Assembly: GCA_016712175.1 (NCBI GenBank)
Contig: JADJRQ010000004.1
Coordinates: 1-64,000, forward strand
Length of the DNA stretch: 64,000 bases
Reading direction: 5' to 3'
Source: Solirubrobacterales bacterium
Lineage (GTDB): Bacteria > Actinomycetota > Thermoleophilia > Solirubrobacterales > 70-9
Shown here piece by piece: positions 43,600 through 53,060 of the stretch (positions are counted from its first letter, which is position 1; the number at the start of each line of letters is the position of its first letter). Under the pieces are notes generated by a model. That model worked only from the letters and a program-made list of their open reading frames with translations, did not search any database and was not told the DNA's origin. The translations under genes and the position numbers were made by a program.

Positions 43600-44856
43600 C
43601 TAGGAGAACGTCCCAAGCTTTCCCGTATTTATGGCGACGTCGATGCTGCCCCGAGTCTTGATCCCTCCTCGCCAGAGTCGATACTTGACAGCGCCCAGCA
43701 TCGAACGGCTCTCAGCCAATTCGAGTTCATTGGTGGAAACATTCAGCAGCATGGATGTGAGTTGAGCCCCTCCCAGATAGTGGAGACCCGGCACCATGAA
43801 CCACCGTCGTGAAATCGCTTCTCCACCTGTCGATTCGAGCCCCGCGTAGAGCACGTACTTTTCTGAACTATCGGCGGAGAGTATCTGCTCGCGCCGCAGG
43901 GCAGAGAGGATCGGCGGGCTGGCGCTTTCTCCTGAAGCTGAGCTGATCTGGAGCACCATCGCATCGAAAGCCTCCGTGACTGCTTGGGCTTTCTCCACCA
44001 CAGGCTTGGCATCAGAATCGGGATTGCCCAGGTCCTTGACCTTCGCATTGAGATGTTGTTTCAACGCGGTTGCCTGGGCGAGGAGAAGTAGCAGGGGTGA
44101 GTTCTTCAGCACAGCAAAACCGTCAACCTGTACTTTCTTTTCCTCCTTGATGAGGTAGCCCGCTATCGAGCCCAGCAAGGAGGAGGCGCCGATCTCAACC
44201 TCTTGGGCAGCGATCTCGAAGTCGGCGTTCAACCACCCCAATGTGTCAATTGCTGCGCCAGCGATATCTGCGGCATCACCAACCACAGTAGGAGCCAACT
44301 GGTAGGTGTAAGTCGAAGGCTGACCCTCCGTCGTGAGGGACTCAATTGATTCGACGGCCGCCTGGAGTTCGTCTTTTGCGCTCTTGATGTTGCTTTCAAT
44401 GGAGAGTGCGGTCCAGGAGCTTTCGATCAAGTTCCGATCAGCCGTGATGAAAATCGTTGGATCGCCGACGACCTTCGAACCCACGGCCTTGGCAACTGCT
44501 TCAGCCCCTTCGGCAACCATCGAATGGGCAAGAAGTGAAGCGATCAGTCCGGTGCCATCTCCAATCGTGACCTTTCCCTCGAGCCTGGAACTGGTGGGTT
44601 CATAGCTGTCCAGGTCCTCGGCTGCTTTTTTATTCTCAAGCCTGGTGGTTTCGTTCTCAAGATGTGCCTTCTTTTGCCCTTGCTTCTGCTCAAGCTTTGC
44701 TTTCTCCTGCTCGATCTTCGTCGTTTCAAGAGCAAGCCTCGCAGCCTTATTGGCTAGTTCTGAGGCTACGTTCGCGAGTTCAGCTTTTTTCGCCTCTTCC
44801 ACCGCGAGTTTCGCTTTCGCTTCAGCTTTCCGCTCTGCAGCGCTATCGGGTGCCAT
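43600..44856 (-). CDS. Coiled-coil protein of unknown function, lower GC
   Basis: 418 residues. The N-terminal 80 are an Ala/Glu/Lys coiled coil (AERKAEAKAKLAVEEAKKAE, KIEQEKAKLEQKQGQKKAH). The rest has a Gly/Ala hydrophobic segment (GLIASLLAHSMVAEGAEAVA), helices, and a C-terminal region RRWFMVPGLHYLGGAQ. No signal peptide. ATG 44856 with AAGGGAG is preferred to a TTG at 44904. By eye this stretch is lower in GC and uses more A/T-ending codons than its neighbours, suggesting transfer. No family recognised; possibly a chaperone or toxin-delivery-like protein, but that is a guess. Confidence 0.65.
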   Translation of the reverse strand: MAPDSAAERKAEAKAKLAVEEAKKAELANVASELANKAARLALETTKIEQEKAKLEQKQGQKKAHLENETTRLENKKAAEDLDSYEPTSSRLEGKVTIGDGTGLIASLLAHSMVAEGAEAVAKAVGSKVVGDPTIFITADRNLIESSWTALSIESNIKSAKDELQAAVESIESLTTEGQPSTYTYQLAPTVVGDAADIAGAAIDTLGWLNADFEIAAQEVEIGASSLLGSIAGYLIKEEKKVQVDGFAVLKNSPLLLLLAQATALKQHLNAKVKDLGNPDSDAKPVVEKAQAVTEAFDAMVLQISSASGESASPPILSALRREQILSADSSEKYVLYAGLESTGGEAISRRWFMVPGLHYLGGAQLTSMLLNVSTNELELAESRSMLGAVKYRLWRGGIKTRGSIDVAINTGKLGTFS

Positions 44857-44928
44857 CTGATCTCCCTTGACTGGTTGGACGTCCGTGTCAGCAGTCTCCG
44901 CCAACCAACCTCAGCCGTCAAGTTGAAG

Positions 44929-45829
44929 TCACGGTGTCTGGTCGAGGCGCCTCACCGAGTCGCGAATTCCCTCTCGGGCCGAAGGGAACCGCGGCCGCCA
45001 GCCGAGTTCCGACTTGATCAACGTGTTGGAACTCTTTGCCGATCGGGTTACCGCCCTGACTGTGTCACCGCCGGTCATGAGGCGAGCGACCCAGGCTGGG
45101 ACCCGGCGGGGTTTGCCGACCTCGAGTGCGTCAGCAGCAAGGGCGACGAAGTCGAAGTACTTGACTGGCTCGTCGTCGACCACGTGGTAGAGCGATCCAG
45201 CCGGGGCATCTTCTGCTGCCAGGGCACAGGCAGAGGCGACATCCTCGACCTGGACGACATCCCACCAGTTGCGCCCGGATCCGATCACCGCGAACCGTCC
45301 CGTCTGCAGTAGCCGGATGACGAACTCATCGACGAACCAGCCGCCCGGACCATAGATGTGGCTTGGACGGATGATCACGTCTTCGAGGCTGGAACTCCGG
45401 AGCATGCGTTCGCCTTCCATCTTCGACCGGCCGTAGATCGACTTGACCGGAAGCTCGGTCTCCTCGGTCAGAACCTCTCCACCCGCGTCACCGGTGACCA
45501 CGGTCGAGGTGAAAACCACACGTCGTACTCCTGCAGCTTCAGCCGCCAGGATCAGATCGGCCGTGCCGCCCACGTTGACCTTGGCGATCTTCTTCGGGTC
45601 GCGCTGCGAGGCGATCTCGGCGGCCAAATGGATCACGCATTCCGGCTCCGCCAGCTTCAATGCCCGGCCGAGAGACTTCGCATCCGAGGCTGGCGAGGAA
45701 CGGTTTCGTGCCCGGAGGCTCGGAGCCGTCGCGCCGGACCATCGCTCCCACCTCATGGCCACGCTCAACCAGCTGCTCGCAGACGAATCCTCCGAGGAAC
45801 CCGCTTGCGCCCGTGACCAGAATCTTCAT
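44929..45829 (-). pseudogene. NAD-dependent epimerase/dehydratase (frameshifted)
   Basis: Extended short-chain dehydrogenase. MKILVTGASGFLGGFVCEQL (NAD-binding GxxGxxG) is followed by frame loss near 45690, then DAKSLGRALKLAEPECVIHL, VVFTSTVVTG, YGRSKMEGE (YxxxK), IIRPSHIYGPGG. The string GATGCGAAGTC is read as C-E-V in one frame and D-A-K-S in the other, both expected, with a gap between them in homologs. This fits deletion between two copies of that 11-mer. Substrate probably a nucleotide sugar or sterol-like ketone; undetermined. Confidence 0.78.
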
Positions 45830-45920
45830 CGGGTCGTGAGACCGCGGCTGCAGTCACCCATCCTGAATACCAGGGACACGCTCAGTTCGTCCATAGGACA
45901 CCTTCCCATACGATGCCCGA

Positions 45921-47748
45921 ATGGGCCATTACAAGAGCAACGTTCGCGACCTTGAATTCAACCTCTTCGAAGTTCTGAAGACCAATGAAGTCCTGGAGAC
46001 CGGAGTCTTCGGAGACCTTGATGGCGACACCGTGCGCATCATGCTCGACGAGGCTTCGCGTCTTGCAGAAGGACCGGTGGCAGCCTCGTGGGCCGAAACC
46101 GACCGTAAGCCGCCGACCTTTGACCCCGACACCCACGTCGTGACCCTGCCCGAATCCCTCAAAGATTCCGTGAACGCCTGGACCGAGGCGGAATGGACCA
46201 AGCTCGGCCTCGGCGAAGAAGTCGGCGGCATCCCGGCCCCCTCGACCGTTTCCTGGGCGATCAATGAGTTCATGGTCGGAGCACTCCCCGCCGGATTCTT
46301 CTATCTCGCCGGACCCGCCTTCGCCCACCTCCTTTACGAAAACGGCAACGAAGAGCAGAAGCACTGGGCAAAGATGGCCGTCGACCGCAACTGGGGAGCG
46401 ACCATGGTCCTCACCGAGCCCGACGCCGGCTCCGACGTCGGTGCGGGCCGTACCAAGGCGATCGAGCAGCCGGACGGCTCCTGGCACATCGAAGGCGACA
46501 AGCGCTTCATCACATCCGGCGACTCCGACGATCTCTTCGAGAACATCCTCCACTACGTCCTGGCCCGCCCCGAAGGTGCCGGACCTGGCACCAAGGGCCT
46601 CAGCCTCTTCATCGTGCCGAAGTTCCACTTCGATTCCGAAACCGGCGAGTCCGGCGAGCGGAACGGAGCCTTCGTGACGAACCTCGAGCACAAGATGGGC
46701 CTCCGCGCCTCGGCCACCTGCGACCTGACCTTCGGCGCCCACGGTGTACCCGCCAAGGGCTGGCTGGTGGGCGACGTCCACGAAGGCATCCGCCAGATGT
46801 TCGACGTGATCGAGTTCGCCCGCATGATGGTCGGCACCAAGGCCATCGCCACCCTGTCGACCGGTTACCTGAACGCGCTCGAATACGCGAAGGAACGGGT
46901 CCAGGGAGCCGACCTGACCCAGGTCATGGACAAGACCGCACCACGGGTCACGATCATGCACCACCCCGATGTCCGTCGCTCGCTGATGACTCAGAAGTCA
47001 TACGCCGAAGGTCTCCGCGCCCTCTACCTCTTCACGGCCGTCCACCAGGACAAGACCGCCGCCGATGTGGTTGAAGGAGTCGACCAGCAGCTGGCGATGC
47101 GGATCAACGACTTCCTCCTCCCGATCGTCAAGGGCGTCGGTTCGGAACGTTCTTACGAGATCCTCACCGAGTCCCCTCCAGACCTACGGAGGATCCGGCT
47201 TCCTCGAGGACTATCCGATCGAGCAGTACATCCGGGACGCGAAGATCGACAGCCTCTACGAAGGCACGACCGCGATCCAGGCCCAGGACTTCTTCTTCAG
47301 GAAGATCATCCGGGACGAGTCGACGGCGATGAACCACCTCGTCGAACAGATCCAGAAGTCCATCGATGAAGGTCCCGGGTTCGAACGCGAGCGAGAGCTG
47401 CTCGCCACGGCCCTCGCCGACATCCAGTCGATGAGTGCCACCCTGACCGGCTACATGTTCAGTAGCCAGGAGGACCCGAAGAACATCTACAAGGTCGGCC
47501 TCGGATCGGTGCCCTTCCTGCTCGCATTCGGAGACCTGATGATCGGCTGGCTGCTGCTCAAGCACGCCAGGGTCGCCGCGGCCGCCCTCGAGTCAGGCGC
47601 GTCGGACATCGACAAGCCTTTCTACGAAGGCAAGGTCGCGGCCGCGGACTTCTTCGCGAGAAACATGCTGCCGAAGCTGAGCGGCGTCCGGACCCAGATC
47701 GAAGGCATCGACAACGACGTGATGGAACTCGACGAAGCCGCCTTCTAG
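45921..47748 (+). pseudogene. FadE5-like acyl-CoA dehydrogenase (frameshifted)
   Basis: Long-type acyl-CoA dehydrogenase of beta-oxidation; opening GHYKSNVRDLEFNLFEVL is characteristic of the FadE5 group. TMVLTEPDAGSDVGAG and HIEGDKRFITSG are flavin-site motifs; YGGSGFLEDYPIEQYIRD carries the helix with the catalytic region. The frame is lost at 47172: GAGTCCCCTCCAGACC has one C more than the GAGTCCCTCCAGACC that gives S-L-Q-T-Y-G. Repaired length is about 609 residues, normal for FadE5. The 3' end overlaps copA by four bases (convergent). Confidence 0.87.
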
Positions 47749-50012
47749 AAACGGCGGAGGCGCAGGGCATTCGCGACGACGAAGATGCTCGAGCCCGCCA
47801 TTGCCGCGCCCGCCAGCATCGGATTGAGGTAGCCGGCCATGGCCACAGGGATCAGGATCACGTTGTAGGCGAATGCCCAGAACAGGTTCTGCTTGATCGT
47901 ACGCAGGGTCCTTCTCGACAGCCGGATCGCGTCGGCCGCCGCGCGGAGGTCACCCGAGACGAGAGTCAGGTCGGAAGCTTCAATCGCCACATCGGCTCCA
48001 GTTCCGATCGACAGACCGAGGTCCGCCCTGGCAAGCGCGGGTGCGTCATTGACCCCGTCGCCAACCATCGCGACAACCCTGCCCTCCGACTGGAGTTCAC
48101 GGATCACCTCTGCCTTTTCTCCCGGCAAAACCTCTGCGACTACCCGGTCGATACCGACCTGGGTCGCGACCGCCCTCGCCGTGGACCCGTTGTCGCCGGT
48201 CAGGAGCACAGGCTCGAGACCCAGTTCTTTCAGCCGGCAGACCGCTTCGGCGCTCGACTCCTTGACGGAGTCGGCAACCAGGAACACAGCCTGGGCCCCT
48301 CCGTTCCAGGCTGCGACGATCGCCGTCCTTCCTTCGTTTTCTGCGGACTCGCGCGCAGCCTCGAGTTCAGGCGAAATTGACTTGCCCCGTTCAGACAGGA
48401 AAGAAGACCTGCCGACCGTCAGCACCTTGCCGTCAACTTCACCCTCCACCCCGAGTCCGGCGTGATTTGAGAAGGATTCGATTCCGGGCAGGTCAACGAA
48501 GCGGGTTCGGGCCTCCTGGGCAATCGCCCGCGCGATCGGATGTTCGGATCCATCCTCGAGTGCGCCGACCAGCCGCAATGCCTCGTCCTGACCGACTCCG
48601 TCGGCGGTCACGATGTCCGACAGGCCCATCCGACCGGTGGTCACGGTGCCGGTCTTGTCGAGCACGATCGTGTCCACCTGGCGGGTTGACTCGAGGACCT
48701 CGGGTCCTTTGATGAGGAGACCGATCTGGGCGCCACGGCCGGTTCCGACAAGCAAGGCAATCGGGGTGGCGAGTCCCAGGGCACAGGGGCAGGCGATGAT
48801 CAGCACGGCGACTGCGGCCGTGATCGCGTACGAGGTACCTGCGTCAGCAGCAAGCCAGAATCCGAGGGTGGCGACCGACAGGACGATCACCACAGGCACG
48901 AACACTGCGGAGATCCGGTCAGCAAGCCGTTGGACCGGAGCCTTGCCGGACTGGGCATCGGTGACGAGCCGGGCGATCCTCGCAAGTGCGGTGTCATCGC
49001 CGACCCGCGTCGCCCGGACAAGCAGGCGCCCACCCGAATTGATGGTTGCGCCGGTAACCGGATCGCCCGGAGCGACCTCAACCGGTACCGATTCACCGGT
49101 CAGCATGGATTGGTCCACCGCGGAATGTCCTTCGACAACCTCTCCGTCCGTGGCGATCTTTTCGCCGGGACGCACCACGAAAGTCTGACCGGATTTGAGT
49201 TCACTGATCGGGATCAGTCTCTCCGCACCGCCCTCGATAACCGCTACTTCCTTCGCTCCGAGTTCAAGCAGAGCCTTGAGGGCAGCACCGGCGTTCCGCT
49301 TGGCCCGGGTCTCGAAGTAACGTCCGGCGAGGATAAAGGTGATGACGATGGCGGCCACTTCGAAGTAAACGTCGGACCCGCCCGCACCCTGCTCTGGAAT
49401 CAGCTGGAAGGTCATCGTCATCCCGGGTTCGCCGGCCCCGAGGAAGAAGAGAGCGGCAACGGACCAGAAGTAGGCGGTCAGTGTCCCCAGAGAAATCAGA
49501 GTGTCCATCGTCGCGGAGCCGTGCCGCAGGTTCTGCCACGTCGCCCGGTGGAACGGCAAGGCGCACCAGAAGACCACCGGGGTTGCCAGGACGAGGCTGA
49601 CCCACTGCCAGTACTCGAACTGGAGCGCGGGAATCATCGCCATGAAGAGAACCGGAACGGACAGGATCACCGAGACGGTCAGGCGCTGTCGCCAGTCCCG
49701 CAACTCCGGGTCGACGTGGCCGTGACTTTCGTCTTCTGACGCTTGGTCACGGTCGCCTTCAGGCAGACTTGCCCGGTAGCCGGCCGCCTCGACAGCGGCC
49801 ACGAGGTCGCTGGGGGCAACCGTCTCCGGATCGAACCTGACGGTCGCGCTTTCGGTGGCGAAGTTGACGGTGGCGTCGACGCCTTCGAGCTCATTCAGGT
49901 TGCGTTCGACGCGACTGACACAGGATGCACAAGTCATTCCCGCCACGGGCAGGTCGAACGACTCCTCCGAAGCTTCGGAACTCACTGGCTTCGATTTCGT
50001 TGTGTCGCGCAT
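47745..50012 (-). CDS. copA: Copper-exporting P-type ATPase CopA
   Basis: P1B Cu(I) pump. One N-terminal HMA domain with GMTCASCVSRVERNL (CxxC), membrane CPC motif IIACPCALGLATP, phosphorylation site DKTGTVTTG, ATP-binding GSEHPIARAIA (HP motif), hinge MVGDGVNDAPAL, and the Cu-site residues in helices 7-8 (AFAYNVILIPVA, MAGSSIFVVANALRL). 755 residues. Divergent from DUF4396-csoR across a gap that holds two likely CsoR operators, so induced by copper. Confidence 0.95.
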   Translation of the reverse strand: MRDTTKSKPVSSEASEESFDLPVAGMTCASCVSRVERNLNELEGVDATVNFATESATVRFDPETVAPSDLVAAVEAAGYRASLPEGDRDQASEDESHGHVDPELRDWRQRLTVSVILSVPVLFMAMIPALQFEYWQWVSLVLATPVVFWCALPFHRATWQNLRHGSATMDTLISLGTLTAYFWSVAALFFLGAGEPGMTMTFQLIPEQGAGGSDVYFEVAAIVITFILAGRYFETRAKRNAGAALKALLELGAKEVAVIEGGAERLIPISELKSGQTFVVRPGEKIATDGEVVEGHSAVDQSMLTGESVPVEVAPGDPVTGATINSGGRLLVRATRVGDDTALARIARLVTDAQSGKAPVQRLADRISAVFVPVVIVLSVATLGFWLAADAGTSYAITAAVAVLIIACPCALGLATPIALLVGTGRGAQIGLLIKGPEVLESTRQVDTIVLDKTGTVTTGRMGLSDIVTADGVGQDEALRLVGALEDGSEHPIARAIAQEARTRFVDLPGIESFSNHAGLGVEGEVDGKVLTVGRSSFLSERGKSISPELEAARESAENEGRTAIVAAWNGGAQAVFLVADSVKESSAEAVCRLKELGLEPVLLTGDNGSTARAVATQVGIDRVVAEVLPGEKAEVIRELQSEGRVVAMVGDGVNDAPALARADLGLSIGTGADVAIEASDLTLVSGDLRAAADAIRLSRRTLRTIKQNLFWAFAYNVILIPVAMAGYLNPMLAGAAMAGSSIFVVANALRLRRF

Positions 50013-50034
50013 CTCGATCCTTACCTTGAGCTTC

Positions 50035-50047
50035 TACCCACAGGGTA
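50035..50047. promoter_or_regulatory. Candidate CsoR operator 1
   Basis: TACCCACAGGGTA is a perfect dyad (TACCC/GGGTA) in the copA leader, 22 bases from the copA start. CsoR operators are GC-tract palindromes of this general form. Confidence 0.5.
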
Positions 50048-50062
50048 CTTTCAAGGACACCG

Positions 50063-50090
50063 TAGCATACCCCTGGGGGGTACCTGATAC
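50063..50090. promoter_or_regulatory. Candidate CsoR operator 2
   Basis: ATACCCCTGGGGGGTAC lies inside a wider dyad TAGCATACCCC / GGGGTACCTGATA. It directly abuts the DUF4396 start and separates it from copA, so one bound CsoR could block both promoters. Confidence 0.62.
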
Positions 50091-50091
50091 G

Positions 50092-50691
50092 ATGCCCGGC
50101 ATGGCCGCAAACCAGGAGCATGCGATCGCAACATCCCACGCAGGGCACGAGATGCCGACCGGAGGCCGAGAGCTAACCACCCTTTCCGTGAGCGCCACCC
50201 TCCACTGTCTGACCGGATGCGCACTTGGCGAGATCGCCGGCATGGCCATTGGAACTGCCCTCGGCTTCTCCAACCCTGGGACCGTGATCCTCTCGATCGT
50301 GCTCGCGTTCGCCTTCGGCTATAGCCTGACCAGCCTGCCCCTGCTCAAGTCCGGCCTCGCGCTGGCTACTGTCATCCCGATTGCCCTGGCCTCCGACACC
50401 TTTTCGATCGCGACCATGGAAGTGGTCGACAACCTGATCATGGTCGTCGTACCGGGAGCCTTGAATGCAGGACTGAACAGCATTCTCTTCTGGGGCTCGC
50501 TGTCGTTCGCGCTGGCGGTGGCGTTCGTCTTCGCCGTTCCGGTCAACCGTTGGCTGATCGCTCGCGGGAAAGGACACACCGCGGTTCACAAGACAGGGGT
50601 CCACGGCGGTCCCCCGGTCCGCCTGGTCGGAGCAATTACCATCACGGCCTTCCTTTTCGGATCCGCGGTTCTACTCATGGAGGTGTTCTAG
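50092..50691 (+). CDS. DUF4396 membrane protein of the copper locus
   Basis: About 199 residues. A His-containing N-terminus (NQEHAIATSHAGHEMPTGG) precedes four to five membrane segments; HCLTGCALGEIAGMAIG is the DUF4396 signature with a Cys-containing helix. ATG 50092 is used; ATG 50101 is equally possible. It sits between the CsoR operator and csoR, with the stop directly before the csoR ATG. A copper-linked transport or handling role is inferred from context and the His/Cys/Met content. Confidence 0.8.
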   Translation: MPGMAANQEHAIATSHAGHEMPTGGRELTTLSVSATLHCLTGCALGEIAGMAIGTALGFSNPGTVILSIVLAFAFGYSLTSLPLLKSGLALATVIPIALASDTFSIATMEVVDNLIMVVVPGALNAGLNSILFWGSLSFALAVAFVFAVPVNRWLIARGKGHTAVHKTGVHGGPPVRLVGAITITAFLFGSAVLLMEVF

Positions 50692-50985
50692 ATGACAACC
50701 GAATCAGCAACACACGGATACACCGCCGACAAGGACGCGCTCCTGAAGCGCCTGCGCCGAATCGAAGGTCAGGTTCGAGGAGTGGAGAAGATGGTCGACG
50801 AAGACCGCTACTGCATCGACATCGTCACCCAGATTTCAGCCGCCCAGGCCGCCCTCGACAAGGTTGCGCTTGGCTTGCTCGAAGACCACACCCGCCACTG
50901 CGTGATCGGCGGCGAGGCCGGGCTTCAGGAAGAACGGACTGAAGAACTCATGGGTGCCGTGCGCCGGTTGGTCAAGCACGGCTAG
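50692..50985 (+). CDS. csoR: Copper-sensing repressor CsoR
   Basis: 97-residue DUF156 all-helical repressor. Cys41, His66 and Cys70 reproduce the spacing of M. tuberculosis CsoR C36/H61/C65 (YCIDIV and DHTRHCV), so Cu(I) is the likely effector. RLRRIEGQVRGVEKMVD is the DNA-facing basic helix. Starts directly after DUF4396; expected to repress both divergent transcripts until copper binds. Confidence 0.94.
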   Translation: MTTESATHGYTADKDALLKRLRRIEGQVRGVEKMVDEDRYCIDIVTQISAAQAALDKVALGLLEDHTRHCVIGGEAGLQEERTEELMGAVRRLVKHG

Positions 50986-51009
50986 TTGCTGCGGCAGGGC
51001 GAAGAAAAG

Positions 51010-52167
51010 CTAGCGCCTGATCCTGAATCGTTTCTTTGCCGGCGTCGGATCGGTCTTTCCGGCGGAGGTTGCCTTCACCCGGAACCTGTGTTTCCCGGAC
51101 TTCAGGTGCCTGTAGGCCCGCGGTGATTTGCATTTTCTGAACGGCCGCCGGTCGAGGCTGCAGCGGAACCTGGAACCAGCGACGCTGGACTTGAACCGGA
51201 ACTTCGCCTTGCGCTTGGCTCTCTTCACCACCGACTTCCGGATCCTGGTCTGCGGGACCACCTTGGGTTTGGGACTTTCCACCGTAGGCCGGGGACTTTC
51301 GGGAACCTTGGATAGCACCTTCTCGGTCTGCTCCGCCATCTTCGCTTCGCCCAGGGCGTTCGGGTGGACGATCACCGGATTGGTCCCGGCCAGGACAGGC
51401 TCGACCCAGCGGGTACCGATCGGCTTGCAGGCATCGTGTCCTTCGGAAACCCCGTTCAGGTTCACGAACGTGACCCCGGTCGCTGACGCCGCGCGACGGA
51501 CCGCATCGTTCAAGGTTGTCTGGAGCAACCGGAGGTAAGGAACGTCCCCCGTTGCAATGGGCATCGTCGGGAAGCAGCCGCCGGTCTTCGGTGTGATCCA
51601 GGGGTAACTCAGGATCGCGACCCTCGCCTTCGGCGACTTCTTCCGCACGGCATCAAGGGCTTTGACGAGTGATGGATAGGTCGTGTTCCGGATCGTGTCT
51701 TCGAACGAACTTCCGTATTTGTCCTTGCAGGGGCTGCCCGTTCCGAGAGTCGACAGGCCGGAGGAACCGCAGTAGAGGATGGCGTTGATGAAGACACCGC
51801 TGTCGTTGCCACCGATGGTCATCGTTACCAGCTCGGTATCGGGCTTGAGTGCGTCGAGCTGGGGCTTCATCCCGGGGTATTGGGGTTTGAAGAAGTGGGT
51901 CGTGTCGGCCGCACCGCAGGTCACGTCGTCAAGCTTTGCGCCGATCTTCTTCGCCAGCACCTGAGGGTAGTTCTGAGTAGAACGGAGGCACTGGGGAGCC
52001 GTCGGATCGACGGGAAGGACTCCGGAAGCTGCGCTGTACGAGTCGCCAAGTGCGACGTACTTGACGGGCGTGGACGCAGCATTTGCCGGCCCACTTGCCA
52101 GGACGAACCCGGAACAGGCAGCAACCAGGGCGATCAAACCGGCAACTCGACGACTTCGGAACTTCAT
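51010..52167 (-). CDS. Secreted SGNH hydrolase (GDSL esterase) with C-terminal Cys-rich beta domain
   Basis: Signal peptide (VAGLIALVAACSGFVLASGP to NAAS); catalytic blocks ALGDSYSAASG (nucleophile Ser), TIGGNDSG (block III Asn) and VIVHPNALG (His; Asp equivalent upstream differs). The region to about residue 285 is the lipase fold with disulfide-capable Cys pairs. After a Pro/Lys linker, the last 75 residues form a small beta domain (FRFKSSVAGSRFRCSLDRRP, GKHRFRVKATSAG) seen on other actinobacterial secreted proteins. Acts outside the cell on lipids or acylated polymers. Confidence 0.87.
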   Translation of the reverse strand: MKFRSRRVAGLIALVAACSGFVLASGPANAASTPVKYVALGDSYSAASGVLPVDPTAPQCLRSTQNYPQVLAKKIGAKLDDVTCGAADTTHFFKPQYPGMKPQLDALKPDTELVTMTIGGNDSGVFINAILYCGSSGLSTLGTGSPCKDKYGSSFEDTIRNTTYPSLVKALDAVRKKSPKARVAILSYPWITPKTGGCFPTMPIATGDVPYLRLLQTTLNDAVRRAASATGVTFVNLNGVSEGHDACKPIGTRWVEPVLAGTNPVIVHPNALGEAKMAEQTEKVLSKVPESPRPTVESPKPKVVPQTRIRKSVVKRAKRKAKFRFKSSVAGSRFRCSLDRRPFRKCKSPRAYRHLKSGKHRFRVKATSAGKTDPTPAKKRFRIRR

Positions 52168-52252
52168 CCATCCTCCTAAGGAAATAGAAACAAGGTGTTT
52201 CTGACTCCTGGTTCAATACCCGCACGACGGATGAATCAACCATCCCGGCAGG

Positions 52253-53026
52253 TCAGGATCCGGCCAGGGCACCTGAATACACCTGGATCGCCAGTGCGGT
52301 TTTCGCGGTGATACTCAGCCAGACGTAAACCTTCTCGGAGAACAGCGGGTCCTTCCAGCGGCCGCGCCTGCGGTACGAGAGCCACATGTTGACCGCGAAG
52401 CAGTTGAAGAGAATGAACAGGGACACGAAGATCCCATAGACGAAGCCGGGAATGCCCCGGCCGCTGGTCTCGGCGAGGATGAACTGGATGATGATCGCGA
52501 TCCAGGGAACCGCGCCGATCACGCAGCCAAGAATGAAAGGCGTCCAGTCGACGCGCTCCCGATCCAGATTGGCGCGCTCCATCACCAGGCCAAAGAAGAT
52601 CATCGCCGCATTGGCGCCGAAGATGGCGATCAGGGCAGTTACGTCCTTCACCCCGGTCAGCATCGCGATCAGCACAATCATCACGGACGCACTGATCGAG
52701 TACTCGTACCACCGGAAAGGGTTCTGTCCTCGCTCTACGTTGGACTCGTACCGTCCCCGGGCGACCGTTCCGACGACCAGGTGATCGACGGCCGCGAGCG
52801 CGAGGAAAAGGGCGACGATCAGATCGATCCGGAGATCAAATATCTGGGTGCTCCCGTAGTCACCGGCGCCGGGTGGGCCGACCAGAAACGACCCGACCAC
52901 AGGAAGGCTGACCGGTTCGGCCAGAACCAGGAGCACCACCACCTGCACGGTGAAGAAAACAGCTGCGAACCGGTTCAGGCGACTGAGCCGGGCGAGAGAG
53001 CTTCGGGGTTCAGACTTGTCTGCCAA
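52253..53026 (-). CDS. Heliorhodopsin
   Basis: Seven-helix retinal protein of the heliorhodopsin family (distinct from type 1, inverted topology, light-sensing rather than pumping in studied members). 257 residues, seven hydrophobic segments. Diagnostic features: FRWYEYSISASVMIVLIAML, with Arg105 and Glu108 in the R-x-x-E spacing that matches the arginine and counterion positions; His82; IAIFGANAAMIFFG; and YVWLSITAKTALAIQVYSG, giving the Schiff-base Lys242. ATG start follows the cupin gene by 34 bases, suggesting one transcript. The light output is unknown. Confidence 0.9.
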   Translation of the reverse strand: MADKSEPRSSLARLSRLNRFAAVFFTVQVVVLLVLAEPVSLPVVGSFLVGPPGAGDYGSTQIFDLRIDLIVALFLALAAVDHLVVGTVARGRYESNVERGQNPFRWYEYSISASVMIVLIAMLTGVKDVTALIAIFGANAAMIFFGLVMERANLDRERVDWTPFILGCVIGAVPWIAIIIQFILAETSGRGIPGFVYGIFVSLFILFNCFAVNMWLSYRRRGRWKDPLFSEKVYVWLSITAKTALAIQVYSGALAGS

Positions 53027-53060
53027 GGGACCCTGACACTACAACCCGGCGTTGCCCGGG

